Below are positions 10,995 to 21,512 of a stretch of DNA of 64,000 bases, piece by piece. Numbering within the stretch: the first letter of the stretch is position 1; the number at the start of each line of letters is the position of its first letter. This DNA comes from Cinnamomum chago (Eukaryota > Streptophyta > Magnoliopsida > Laurales > Lauraceae), in assembly GCA_038049695.1 (NCBI GenBank), contig CP142458.1:57693501-57757500 (forward strand), written 5' to 3'. A model generated the notes under the pieces. It had not been told where the DNA came from, searched no databases, and saw only the letters and a program-made list of their open reading frames with translations. Position numbers and translations under genes: made by a program.

Positions 10995-11525
10995 GAAAAT
11001 TATATTGAAAAAAATATAATTTTTTTAAAAAAATAAAATACTTTTACCGATGAAAAAAAACGTCGGTAAAAGTATTTTATTTATATTTATTTTTTTTAAA
11101 AATACTTTTACAGAAGAAAAACAACGTCGGTAAAAGTATTTTTAAAAAAATAAAAAATAATAAAATACTTTTACCAACTTTTTTTTCGTCAGTAAAAGTA
11201 TATTGAAATTTTTTTTATTTTTAAAAAAAATAAAATATTTTTGCCGACGAAAAAAAACGTCGGTAAAAGTATTTTATTTATTTTTATTTTTTTTAAAATA
11301 CTTTTACCGACGTTGTTTTTCGTCGGCAAAAGTATATTGAAAAAAAAAATTATTTTTTATAAAAAAATAAAATATTTTTGCCGACGAGAAAAAACGTCAG
11401 GAAAAGTCAAATAAGCGTCGGGAAAAATATAATTTTTTGCCGACGAAAAAATTGTCTACCACTTGTTGCCGACGTTTGGCCGACGAAAATATGTTCGTCG
11501 GTAAAGTGTTTTACCGACGTTTTAG
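10995..11525. repeat. Subterminal repeats of CACTA 1
   Basis: About 17 direct and inverted copies of a 12-bp word like CGTCGGTAAAAG / CTTTTACCGACG, often paired back to back so that they can form hairpins. They are separated by A/T runs. In En/Spm such words are the binding sites of the element's DNA-binding protein. Here that role is inferred. Confidence 0.85.
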
Positions 11526-11580
11526 TGACTTTTGGGAACAAAAAATTCCATCGCTGAAAGTGCAGTTTCTTGTAGTGAGA

Positions 11581-11732
11581 TAGAACAACATTTTCTGTTG
11601 CCATCTCTTAAACTCAGTACCATTGAACTTCTTAGGTTTCTCCCCATTGTTCACCATAACAGGGGCATGGGTACTGACTGGAGTCTTCTTCTCAATACCC
11701 ATTTCTATTTTAACAGAACACAAAACACAGAG
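11581..11732 (-). pseudogene. Ty1/copia gag, N-terminal fragment
   Basis: The minus strand encodes GEKPKKFNGTEFKRWQQKM then LFYLTT, the conserved start of plant copia Gag. Gag forms the particle that packages element RNA. The frame is cut on its C-terminal side by the CACTA end at 11577 and on its N-terminal side by the TRIM at 11733. Its LTR is at 12696-13451. The remainder of gag and all of pol are not seen left of the CACTA element. Confidence 0.8.
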
Positions 11733-12255
11733 TGTAATGCCCCGTCCTTCACGCATGTATGATATTGTTCGCTTTGGCCCACGGGCCTCACGGTGTTGTT
11801 TATGATGGGCCTCAACCCATCAAACGGCCTCTTGCAAGGTAAGAGTGTAGGCTCTACATATAACCCCATTCACTTTCCTCTCTATAGTAGATGTGGGACT
11901 CCGGGGCGTCACAATCCACCCCCTTAGGGCTGCACATCCCTGTGCAATAACCTGCCAATCCCTGTAGCCTACCAGCCCTCTTGGCCCGCCCACATGGAGA
12001 CCCGCACACTTGCACCAGGCCACGGCAAGGGATCCACACTCGAACTAGTCGAGAGCCGGCTCTGATACCATTTGTAACGCCCCACCCTTCAAGCATGCAT
12101 GATATTGTCCGCTTTGGCCCACGGGCCTCACGGTTTTGCTTCTAATGGGCCTTAACCCATCAAAAGGCCTCAAGCAAGGTAAGAGTGTAGGCTCTCTATA
12201 TATAACCTCATTCACTTTCCTCTCTATAGTCGATGTGGGACTCCGAGGCGTCACA
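11733..12255 (-). mobile_element. TRIM (miniature LTR retrotransposon), complete
   Basis: Two near-identical terminal repeats, 11733-11913 (181 bp) and 12073-12255 (183 bp), surround about 160 bp with no coding capacity. Read on the minus strand, the LTR runs TGTGACGCC to GGCGTTACA with GTCCCACATCG and a TATATATAG core. Next come a primer site (12058-12070) and, before the second LTR, a purine tract AAGGGGGTGGA. CAGAG flanks both sides (11728-11732 and 12256-12260), a perfect 5-bp target duplication. It needs proteins supplied by other elements. Confidence 0.92.
12058..12070 (-). promoter_or_regulatory. TRIM primer-binding site
   Basis: On the minus strand it reads TGGTATCAGAGCC, complementary to the 3' end of initiator methionine tRNA, two bases after the LTR. 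It fixes the orientation of the element. Confidence 0.85.
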
Positions 12256-12695
12256 CAGAGTATACTACACAATTAAAAAAAACTTACAGTACTGTAAACA
12301 GTAAATCAGACTATATGGTAACAAGTTATAGGTTACTGTAGACTGAGCCAAACAGAGTGCAAATTATACAACAAACTGAAGTTCTGTAACTAGTTATATA
12401 AAAGAGAGAAACTCAGTTTTACAATACTAGTTTCAGAAACAAAAGAACTAGAAACTAGTAGCAAAAATGACATAAACCGAAACCAGAAATACTGAAATAA
12501 AACTAATAACAGAGTGTACTTAGAAGCCAAGAAATTTGTCTTAAGATTGTTGTTCCGAGTACATAAAGTAATAGTTCAGTATTTAGGAAACAGGTTTGAA
12601 CTCAGTGAAACAAAACAATAGTAAAACAGAATTACATAATGTAATCTAGGAATGGAAATCCACTTATTGTTTAAAGACAGAAAATACGGTACTAT

Positions 12696-13451
12696 TGTTG
12701 GAGTTATGAAGTCCAGAAACTCATAGAAGAAGTTTGATCAAGGCTAGTGTTTAACACTATGTCCTTAATACAAATTTCGCCCCTACAATGGTGCTTACGA
12801 GCTTTAATGGCGTTTGTCTCCCAAGATACAATGATCGATTCACACATTAGTAGCATTACAAACTATGTGACAGGTGAACCAACCGTGCAGTAGAACTCTC
12901 TCTTGAATCAGACTGATGACCCAAATGCAATGCAGTTGCAATGAATGGAATGAGCAAGTAGGCATGGACAAGATGAAATTTATAGCTTGCTTCATGTCTA
13001 TTCATGGGGTTGCATCTGTTGAGTGAACAAAAGCTTCTCTTTGGGGCACACCTCTTGGGTTGGACACACCCATTCATATGTGAATGGACACATCCTTTTA
13101 TATGCGAATGGACACATCACTTTGTATACACCCTTTCATATGCGAATGGATACACCCCTTTCGGAAAAAAGAAATTTCTCCAAAATATATAAATGGGTAG
13201 TGGGCTGAGCCCGGCCCAACTCGCATGAAGCCCAAGCCCGGTTCGGTTCAGTGGAGGGAAAGTAGCGGTGTTTAGGAGGTAATTTCTCATTCACTCCTTA
13301 ATGGATTAAAGTGACCCAATACATGTTATTAATCTACTCATGGGGTAAATTACAATCCCATGTATTCCCACTTAAATTGATAAGTAGGTCCCACTTAGAT
13401 TTTGGCTCAAAGTTGACAAAAATAGTAGTGCTCTTAGTCATTTTTCCAACA
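12696..13451 (-). repeat. LTR of the minus-strand copia element
   Basis: About 756 bp with TGTTGG/CCAACA inverted ends (plus-strand 12696 and 13451). A TATA-like ATTTATATAT core lies on the minus strand near 13175-13190. The gag leader runs from here to 11733 once the TRIM is removed. A clear tRNA primer site is not visible next to the LTR (minus strand ATAGTACCG), so the inner border is less certain. Confidence 0.6.
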
Positions 13452-13763
13452 ACAACTTGTACATCCTATTATTTTAGGGAAATATTAGGATCGGCACACC
13501 CTCATTTTGCACGCCAAATCTGATTTTAGAACTAGGCATGCATTCACGACCTTGTTCATGGACTGCTACTGTATGTAGAGAGAGAGAGAGATCCATTGTG
13601 AGAGAGGAGACGGTGAGGGAGATGATAATTGCGCAGACAGGAGACGCTTGAGTTGAGCGAGAGGTTCGGTTCGGTTCGGTTTGTGAGAGAGCTTCGGTGG
13701 AAGAGAGGGGCATGGGCATTTTCAGGTTTTCATAAAGGTGTGCAGGGTTTTAGGCCACCTGGC
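13350..13763. repeat. Duplicated segment R, copy 1
   Basis: This segment matches 16617-17000 over about 390 bp. It includes the outer end of the copia LTR plus about 310 bp of flank (GGCACACC, ACTAGGCATGCATTCACGACC, GGGCATTTTCAGG), ending at GGCCACCTG. Because it spans an LTR border, the copy arose by genomic duplication after the copia insertion, not by transposition of one element. A GA run lies near 13578-13591. Confidence 0.8.
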
Positions 13764-16616
13764 GCCCAAAACGACCAAATGGGCCCGTAGTCATTCCTGA
13801 CTAGCCCGTAGTCATTCCTGACTTGTAGGAACTGACGGAACGAGATTCTGACTCCCGGATTGCTTGTAGAGTTGAAATGTAAGTTTAAATTTCAACTTAG
13901 AAAACTAGCGTCCGGGCTCCCAAAATGAGCAAACAGGTTCCGTTGCCCGTGAAACTTGATGGGCACGGGCCCGTAGTCATTCCTAACTTGCAGGAACTGA
14001 CAGAACAAGATTCCGACTCTCGGATTGCTCGTAGAGTTGAAATGTAAGTTTAACTTAAAATTGAATAAACAAGCCTCCGGGCATCCAAAATAAGCAAAAG
14101 GGCTCCATTGCCCGTGAAACTTGACGGGTACAAGCCCGTAGTCATTCCTGACTTACAAGAACTGACAGAATGAGATTCCAACTCCCGGATTGCTCATAGA
14201 GTTTAAATGTAGGTTTAACTTAAAAACTTAATTTAAAACTTCGGAAACGAGCCTCCGGACGCCCAAAACGAGCAAACGGGCTCCGTTGCCCGTGAAACTT
14301 GATAGGATGGGCCTGTAATCATTCATGACTTGCAGGAACTGACTAAACGAGATTCCGACTCTCGGATTACTCATAGAATTGAAATGTAGATTTAATTTAA
14401 AACCTCAACTTAAAACTTATGAAACGATCCTCCGGGCACCCAAAACTAACAAAAGGACTCCGTTGCCGTGAAACTTGACGGGCACGGACCCGTAGTCATT
14501 CCTGACCTGTAGAAACTGACAGAACGAGATTCCGACTTCCGGATTGCTCTTGGAGTTGAAACGTAGGTTTAAATTTCAACTTAGAAAACCAGCCTTCGAG
14601 CGCCCAAAATAAGTAAACGGGCTCCATTGCTAGCGAAACTTGACGGCCACGTCCCATAGTCATTCCTGACTTGCAGGAACTGACGGAACAAGATTCCGAC
14701 TCCCGGATTGCACGTAGAGCTGAAACGTAGGTTTAACTTAAAACATTAACTTAAAATAAGAAACAAGCATCCGGCCGCCCAAAACTAGCAAACGGGTTCC
14801 GTTGCCCATGAAACTTGACTGGTACTGGCTTGTAGTCATTCCTAACTTATAGGAACTGACGGAACGAGATTCCGACTCCCGGATTGTTCGTAGAGTTGAA
14901 ATGTATGTTTAACTTAAAACCTTAACTTAAAACTTAGGAAACGAGCCTCCGGGCGCCCTTAATGAGCAAATGGGCTCCGTTGCCCATGACCCTTGACGGG
15001 CATGGGCCTGTAGCTATTCTTGACTTGTAGGAACTGAAGGAATGAGATTCCGACTCCCGAATTACTCGTAGAGTTGAAACGTAAGTTTAACGTAAAACTT
15101 AAGAAACGAGCCTTCGGGCACCCAAAATGAGCAAACGGGCACTATTGCCCGTGAAACTTGACGGGCACGGGACCGTAGTCATTCCTGACTTACAGGAACT
15201 GACAGAACAAGATTCCGACTCCCGGATTGTTCGTAGAGTTAAAACGTAGATTTAACTTAAAACGTTAACTTAAAACTTAGGAAATGAGCTTGTGGGCGCT
15301 CAAAACGAGCAAATAGGCTCTGTTACTCGTGAAACTTGACGGGACCGGGACCGGGCCCCGGCCCATAGTCATTCTTGAACTGCAAGAAATGACGGAATGA
15401 GATTCCGATTCCCGGATTGATCGTAGAGTTGAAACGTAGGTTTAACTTAAAACTTAGGAAACGAGCATTCGGATGCCCAAAATAAGCAAACGAGATCCAT
15501 TTCCCGTGAAACATGACGGGCCCGGGCCTGTAGTCATTGCTGACTTACAGGAACTAATGGAACAAAATTCCAACTCCGGGATTGCTTGTAGAGTTGAAAC
15601 GTATGTTTAACTTAAAACCTTAACTTAAAACTTAGGAAACGAGCCTCCGAGCGCCCAAAATGAGCAAAATAGGCTCCGTTGTCAGTGAGACTTGACGAGC
15701 ACGGGCCCGTAGTCATTCCTAACTTGCAAGAACTGACGGAACGAAATTCCGACTCTCGGATTACTCGTAGAGTTGAAACGTAAGTTTAAATTTCAACTTA
15801 GAAAACTAGCCTCCGGGCGCCCAAAACGAGTAAATGGACTCCGGTGCCCCTGAAACTTGATGGGCATGGGCCCGTAGTCATTCCTGACTTATAGGAACTG
15901 ACGGAACGAGATTCCGACTCCCAAATTGCTCGTAGAGTTGAAACATATGTTTAAATATCAAAATTTTAGTTTTAATTCTTAATTTTTTTTATATTTAGTA
16001 TAAATTGCCAATTTTTATAATTAACTATTAATATTTATTTTCCTTTTTGTGTTCAGGGTTGAGAGCATCGGATCCATCACGGCACCTTGCACGGACAATA
16101 TGTTTTTTTGTTTTTTTTTTTCTGCATTTGTAATGGATTTTATTTGTTGAAACTTTTGTAATGTTTTGAATATCATTAATATAAGACTTTCTTTTGTTAT
16201 TAGTAATTTTTTTACTGATGGTAGTAGTTGTATATAATATATTCAGGTACAAGTATAAAAAGGAGAAAAAAAATGAGAAATTATAACATTATTTAAAAAA
16301 TAATAATAGTTAATGGCGGCCGCTAAAAGTACAGACTATGCGGCCGCTAATAGTTTTAAAATTTTAAAAAAATAAAAAAATTGTAAGTATTAGCAACGGC
16401 ATCTGAATTATTAGTGACCACTATGGCGGCCGCAAATGGTCTTAAATTTTTTTTTAAAGTATTAGCGACCGTCAAGCTTTTGCGACGAAGTAATTGCGTC
16501 GCTCTCTTGGCAGTCGCTGGCTGGGCAGTCACTAAAGAGTAAGAGTATTAGCGACCACCAAAACACTTTTAGCGACGGCTTTTGGCAGTTGCTAAAAGTC
16601 CTTTTTCTAATAGTAA
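13764..16616 (+). mobile_element. CACTA-like transposon 2, right-hand part
   Basis: It contains tandem array B, an acceptor-like TGTGTTCAG at 16048-16056 with a short candidate exon, and subterminal words (GCGGCCGCTAA, TAGCGAC, GCGACGGC, 16310-16600). It ends TTTCTAATAGTA at 16616, one base off the reverse complement of a CACTATTAGAAA terminal repeat. It sits inside the copia LTR part of segment R copy 2. The left end is missing; the left border at 13764 abuts segment R copy 1, so a deletion is inferred. Confidence 0.6.
13785..15960. repeat. Tandem array B, 165-178 bp unit, about 13 copies
   Basis: CGTAGTCATTCCTGACTTG (or a close variant) recurs at about 13807, 13972, 14137, 14314, 14491, 14655, 14831, 15009, 15174, 15364, 15529, 15708 and 15873. 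Spacing is mostly 165 or 176-179 bp, once 190; the difference comes mainly from an extra AACTTAAAACC-type segment. Units share TTGTAGGAACTGACGG and GACTCCCGG with array A and have the same overall order, so the two arrays are homologous. Confidence 0.9.
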
Positions 16617-17000
16617 GAATACATTCCCATGTATTCTCACCTAAAATAATAAGTAGGTCTCACTTAGATTTTGGCTCAAAATTGACAAAAATAATGGTGC
16701 TCTTAGCCATTTTTCCAACAACTTGCACATCCTATTATTTTAGGGAAATATTAGGATCTGCACACCATCATTTTGCACGCCAAATCTGATTTTAGAACTA
16801 GGCATGCATTCACGACCTTGTTCATGGACTGCTACTGTACGCAGGGGGGGGGGGGGGGATAGTTGCGCGCAGACATGAGACGCTTGAGTTGATGAGCGAG
16901 AGGTTAGGTAAGGTGAGTGAGAGAGAGCTTCTGTGGAAGAGGGAGGCATGGGCATTTTCAGGTTTTTGTAGAAGGGGTGCAGGATTCTAGGCCACCTGTT
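16617..17000. repeat. Duplicated segment R, copy 2
   Basis: Same sequence as copy 1 at 13350-13763, but its left side begins right at the CACTA 2 terminus. It contains a run of 15-16 G near 16844-16858 where copy 1 has a GA run. After CCACCTG the sequences differ. Confidence 0.8.
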
Positions 17001-17407
17001 GAAATGGGTGCACCAAGTAGGTATTTTAAATCTTGCATACGGTCCGAAATTACTTCATGGGCCTCTATAATTTGATTTGATGATGAGTAGATACAGTTGG
17101 ACTGGGTAGGGTTTGGGCTCTAACCATATATATTTGCCTTTTTTTTTTACCCAGAGAGTTAAAACTCAATTAATTATCCAAGTGATTATTTGTTGTGGCA
17201 AGAGCATGATTTGATAAATGTTGTTAACCTTGTCAACTCGTTGTAGGGTTGTCCATGGGCCGGTCTCGCTTGTAAACTGTAGGTCCAATCCCGGCTTAGG
17301 CCTTAAATAGCTAACTCAACCACAGTCCTCCTCAACAACACAAAGCGGAGCCTAACCCGTGTTAGATTTATAATTTAAAAATTAACTAATTTACATTATC
17401 TTCTAAA

Positions 17408-17558
17408 CATGGGATCTACAGACCCCGGGATCCGGACCCCGGAAGGAGCCCGGCTCCCCTGGGGTCCGTTGGATCCAAGAGGCGGCTGGGATCCAACGGA
17501 CCCCAGGGGAGCCGGGCTCCCTCCGGGGTCCGGATCCTCGGGGTCCTTAGACTTTTTG
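17408..17558. mobile_element. Foldback MITE, Mutator-type target duplication
   Basis: Arms 17421-17476 and 17489-17544 are inverted copies of about 56 bp with one mismatch and one single-base indel, separated by a 12-base loop. TCTTCTAAA occurs on both sides (17399-17407 and 17559-17567), a perfect 9-bp duplication as made by Mutator-like transposases. It has no coding capacity. The stem is GC-rich (GGACCCC, GGATCC). Confidence 0.85.
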
Positions 17559-17793
17559 TCTTCTAAAACCACCAAAATCAAGGCCCGGCCCACTGTAGAA
17601 AAATAGACGCAATCCCAAAACGGTAAGTAAAGCACAGGGTTAAAGACCCCATCAAATCCCTAATTATGAGTAAAGTACAGTTTCCATTCCTTCCCTCCAG
17701 TTCCCACAGCGCGCACACACTATATTTCAGGCGCTGAAGTATTTGTGTTGGAAATCGCGGTTTCCAATCGATCCTCGAGCGAAGGTCAACATT

Positions 17794-18397
17794 TCCAAAG
17801 GCGACGAATCGATCGATCCAGATCCGAGAGGTTTGGAACGACAACCTCGAAGCTGAATTTGCCCTAATTCGGGAAACCGTCGATTTCCGTGAGTTCGATG
17901 TATCTAAGGATGCTTTCTCGACAGATTCGATCGAGTTTCTCAGCCAGAACGGCATCGACTTTAAGAAGAACAGCCGGCACGGAATCGACCACAGCAGCTT
18001 CTCCGAGCTAGTCATGTCGTCCGGGATAGTGCTTAACGACGACGTGAAGTGGGTAGCGTTTCACGGCGGGTTCGATTTCGGATTCCTGCTTAAGCGGCTG
18101 ACTGGGAAGAGCAGCTTGCCCAATACCGAGGTAGAGTTCTTGCAGTTGATCAAGATTTTTTTTTTTTTTTTTGGGAATGTCTCCGATGTCAAGCATATGA
18201 TGAAGTTGTGCAAATGCCTGCACGGGGGTCCCAGAGCTCTTGGATGTGAAGAGACTTGGGGTCTACCAACAGGCTGGGTCCAATAGCTTGCTAACATATG
18301 GTATATTCAGCAAGTTGAAGGAGTTGTTCTTCAATGGCTCCACTGAGAAATATGCAGGTGTCTTGTTTGGCCTGGGAGGTGACAATGACAAAGTAAC
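17794..18397 (+). pseudogene. CAF1 (CCR4-associated factor 1) deadenylase pseudogene
   Basis: CAF1 shortens mRNA poly(A) tails in the CCR4-NOT complex. Matching blocks are QIREVWNDNLEAEFALIRE, GIDFKKN, SSGIVLNDDVKWVAFHGG with DFGFLLK, VKHMMKLC, QQAGSNSLLTYG and NGSTEKYAGVLFGLGG. Damage: a 4-bp GATC repeat shifts the frame near 17814; about 55-60 residues are missing between IRETVD and FREFDV, including the catalytic DTE box; a poly-T run replaces the IYFP region near 18156-18173; frame changes follow; and the last catalytic Asp (family AGSDS) reads Asn. There are no introns, but many plant CAF1 genes lack introns too, so retroposition is not proven. Confidence 0.85.
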
Positions 18398-20195
18398 AAC
18401 ACTAGTCACAGAAATGTGAAGGGAAAAGAAGGAAATTTTGAGGAAATTTTTTTTTTTTTTGTCGGATTATTTCTGTGTCTTTAGAATAATTGATGTGTAA
18501 CTAATTTAATAAATCTATCACTTACTTGGCCGTTTCCACTTATCTAAATGATCTTATTGTGCAGAATCTCAATTCTCAGGTTAGTTTGATAACAGTATGA
18601 GCTGGGGGTACTTCATCAATGCAGTATTTTATTAAGAGAGAATGGTGGTTGGTTAGCTCAACTTTTGCATTTATTTACTTTCTAATTAATATAGTATTAG
18701 CATTCCTTTAATTCATTTAAAAGACCTCAAAAAGATGTAACTAGAAATAAATGATGTATGAGACATGAAAGAAGATGAACATGCATCTTTGGTGGTTAAA
18801 AGTATCTCATTATATGTTATGGTGAAAAAATGCCTATAATGAAATGTAAGGTTTTTGCTCATGGGAGTTTAAAAAGTGATCTTGTAGTCATTGTATTAAG
18901 GCACCACAACATATTCAACTCCATTTGATGCAACCAACCGTGGCCTGTAAACTAATTCCTATCATGATGTAGATATCCAGTGTAGCAAACCAATGATCAT
19001 TACCATTAAGATAAATCATACCCGAAAACACTTGACTACTACTGACATTTAGACTTCCATCACAGACTATCAAACCAAACACTAAACAGCTCATGCGCAA
19101 TCTGCCATACAGTAGATTAGTAGCTCTATCTAAGTCTTGTTCATATCAAAAGACCCGAACCCATCAAACTGTGGAAAGTACCCATACCAACCAAACAGTA
19201 CCAAATCCTATCAGCCTCACATTTGTTTGCGACTCAGATTAGACCTTCCCATCCAACCCATTTCACTAATTTGCAATACAAAACTAACAGAAAAGACAAG
19301 GCAGCTGTTTCTCAAACCTTCAAAAAGGCCCAACCCAAAGGATTGTGCTTTTAGAGAGAGAGAGAGAGAGAGTGAGAGAGAGACAGAGACAGAGGAGCTT
19401 CTTGATTGTTCCCGAATGAGAGTAGAGATGACTGAGCTAGGATGGGAGACCGTGAATCTTGTTTTTTATCCTCTTAATAAATCTTAAATGTTCACTACTG
19501 AGACAACTGTCTTTGCAGTAGATCTCCAAAACCTATCCCAAACCCAAAAAAATATGGAAAACCATCTGTCATTGTCCAATCTATAATTGTGAGAATCCAC
19601 ATTATCATGGAAATGAGGAAGAGAACAAAAGAAAAAAAGAAAAAACTAAGTCCTAAAAATGCAATAATCAAACAGACTTCTCAAAGCTTTTGTGCTTTTC
19701 AAAAGCAAAAGGCACAAAAAACCCTGTTAACAAGCTTAACTAAACACACCCTGAATTATGATAGTTAATAAAAGTCCTCTTTGTTAGCGGTGTTGTGTAC
19801 TGTTGTACTCTTGATTGTATTGGCGATTTTGAATTCAAATGTTTCTTGTTGTTTTAGAATTTGGTAGTTGGCATCCTTGGGATATACAAGAACTTGAGGC
19901 ATCAACTGTAATGTTTCTTCTTTTAAACTAACTGTTTTAGAATGTAGGGAGGGCTGTTTTTCATAGTACCTGTTTAGAATGGATAATTGGTATTAACAAG
20001 ATGTATGAGAATGTGGGGGTATCAACTTAATGTTGCAGTTAGTTGATTTGATTAGAGAGCCTTGTGTCGTCAAGCCTTGCAACGTTTGCAAACAAGTTTC
20101 TCTTTTTTGTTTGAATTTTGTGGAGTTTGGGTGCAATTCCCTGTCTTTCGGACTTTTTGTGTTGACATCAGGTATCATGTTGGATGTCTGAAACC

Positions 20196-20226
<31 letters not shown>

Positions 20227-20511
20227 GTTTCACTTGGTTATTTGCTTCTTAATAGTTTGTTCCCTGATTATGATTTTGATGGCTGTGATGGGTCAGGGGA
20301 CCACTTGGAGAGCATAATTTGCTTCTTGCTGGTATTATAAATTTATAATCTCCTGCTGTCTTCATAAATAGTTGCCTAAAGTCTATTGAACCTTTTCATC
20401 TCTTTCTAGTTTTTATTATCAGTGTAAGTCATTTTATATCGTGACATCTTCAATTCTGCCCTTGACTAATTGTTGCTTTTTCGTGCAATCAGGATTCTCT
20501 TCTTTTTTTTT
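18398..20511. other. No intact gene; flank of the SIRE insertion
   Basis: AT-rich sequence. It holds a GA/CA microsatellite at about 19353-19395, an (AT)n run at about 20196-20226, and a splice-bordered segment near 19858-19910 (TTGTTTTAG before, GTAATG after) whose product I do not recognise. It ends in poly-T just before the copia LTR. It may be intron of a larger gene, but no protein family is visible. Confidence 0.4.
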
Positions 20512-21453
20512 TGTTAGTATTTTTTAGTGTTGGCTAATTCATTTGGTTGGACAAAACATGAGATTTAATGTAATTTGAGATTTTTAGATGGACCACTTCA
20601 GATTGGAAGAATTCAAAAGATGCAGAAAACAACAAGATTTCATCAGGTAAGTCTATCCGATCGATCGGGCCCCATGACCGATCAATCGCCCCAGAAATGC
20701 TCTCAGTTAAAAGTCAGATCGATCGATCGGTCATGGGACCCTATGACCAATCAATCGGACCAGAAATGTTCTCAATTAAAAGACAGACCGATCGACCGGA
20801 CCAATTTTCATCCCAATTAAAAGTCAATCTGATCAATCGGACCTTCAGTCCGATTGATCGGACTGCGGCGAATCTCACCTATTTTTTAGCAGCTTCCCTC
20901 TTCTGCCCAGTATTTCAATCCTATTCAAACCTAATCTCTCCTATACGGTTCCAAAAGCTTATTTAAGGGTTTAACCCCTAAAAAGAACCTATCTCTCAGT
21001 TCTAAACCCTAAATTAATTTTAGAGAGATTACCTTCCTCCAGAGTCTCTTTGAGAGATTAATGTGCTGAAGCTTTGTCATCTGGAGATTCATCATCTACG
21101 TTTCAGTCGATTCGTCTTGTTTAAGGCATGGAGATCGAAGTGCTAGAGAAGGTGAACGGCGTGGTCGTCGGCAAGAATCACTGTGGTCCTTAGGTTGAGT
21201 TAAACTGTAAAGGGGAGTGAGTTTCTCTTATAACCTTTGATTTTTAGTGCTTGATCTTTATGGACCGGTGCAAGGTCCCGTGTTTTTTTCCCTATTCAGG
21301 GTTTTCCACGTAAAATATCATGTGTCCATCTTCTTGATTGGTCGATTGATTAACTTAGGTTATTGTTTCTTTTTATTCCATATTTATATCTGTGTTGGGA
21401 TTTTTATTAATTTCTGTTAGGGTTTGTGATTATTAACCCTCCAGAAGTTTTCA
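20512..21453 (+). repeat. 5' LTR of the SIRE-type element
   Basis: Begins TGTTAGTATTTTT and ends GAAGTTTTCA, next to the primer site. It is 85 bp longer than the 3' LTR because it has extra units of a GATCGATCGG-containing repeat at 20658-20862. Otherwise the two differ by scattered substitutions, meaning the insertion is not very recent. Confidence 0.9.
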
Positions 21454-21455
21454 AT

Positions 21456-21468
21456 TGGTATCAGAGCG
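21456..21468 (+). promoter_or_regulatory. Primer-binding site of the SIRE-type element
   Basis: TGGTATCAGAGCG, complementary to the 3' end of initiator methionine tRNA, two bases after the LTR. Confidence 0.9.
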
Positions 21469-21512
21469 GTTCACACCAACTAGTTGTGTGAGATCTACAC
21501 AGATTTTCTAAT

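Larger units (their letters stand above)
8990..11577 (+). mobile_element. CACTA (En/Spm) transposon 1, right-hand part
   Basis: The right end reads TTTCTTGTAGTG at 11566-11577, the reverse complement of the CACTACAAGAAA terminal repeat. It is preceded by dense subterminal repeats, as in En/Spm elements. It interrupts a copia gag frame exactly after the motif FYLTT. No left terminal repeat was found upstream, so the left limit given is only the start of the array; the element may reach further left or be truncated. No transposase domain is visible. Confidence 0.75.

Noticed and set aside
11854..12272. Minus-strand frames in the TRIM
   Set aside because: The element is non-coding. The frames cross LTR borders and have no homology I can see.
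20230..20340. Possible MAF1-like exon (LFPDYDF)
   Set aside because: Only a seven-residue resemblance, and the rest does not fit the family.
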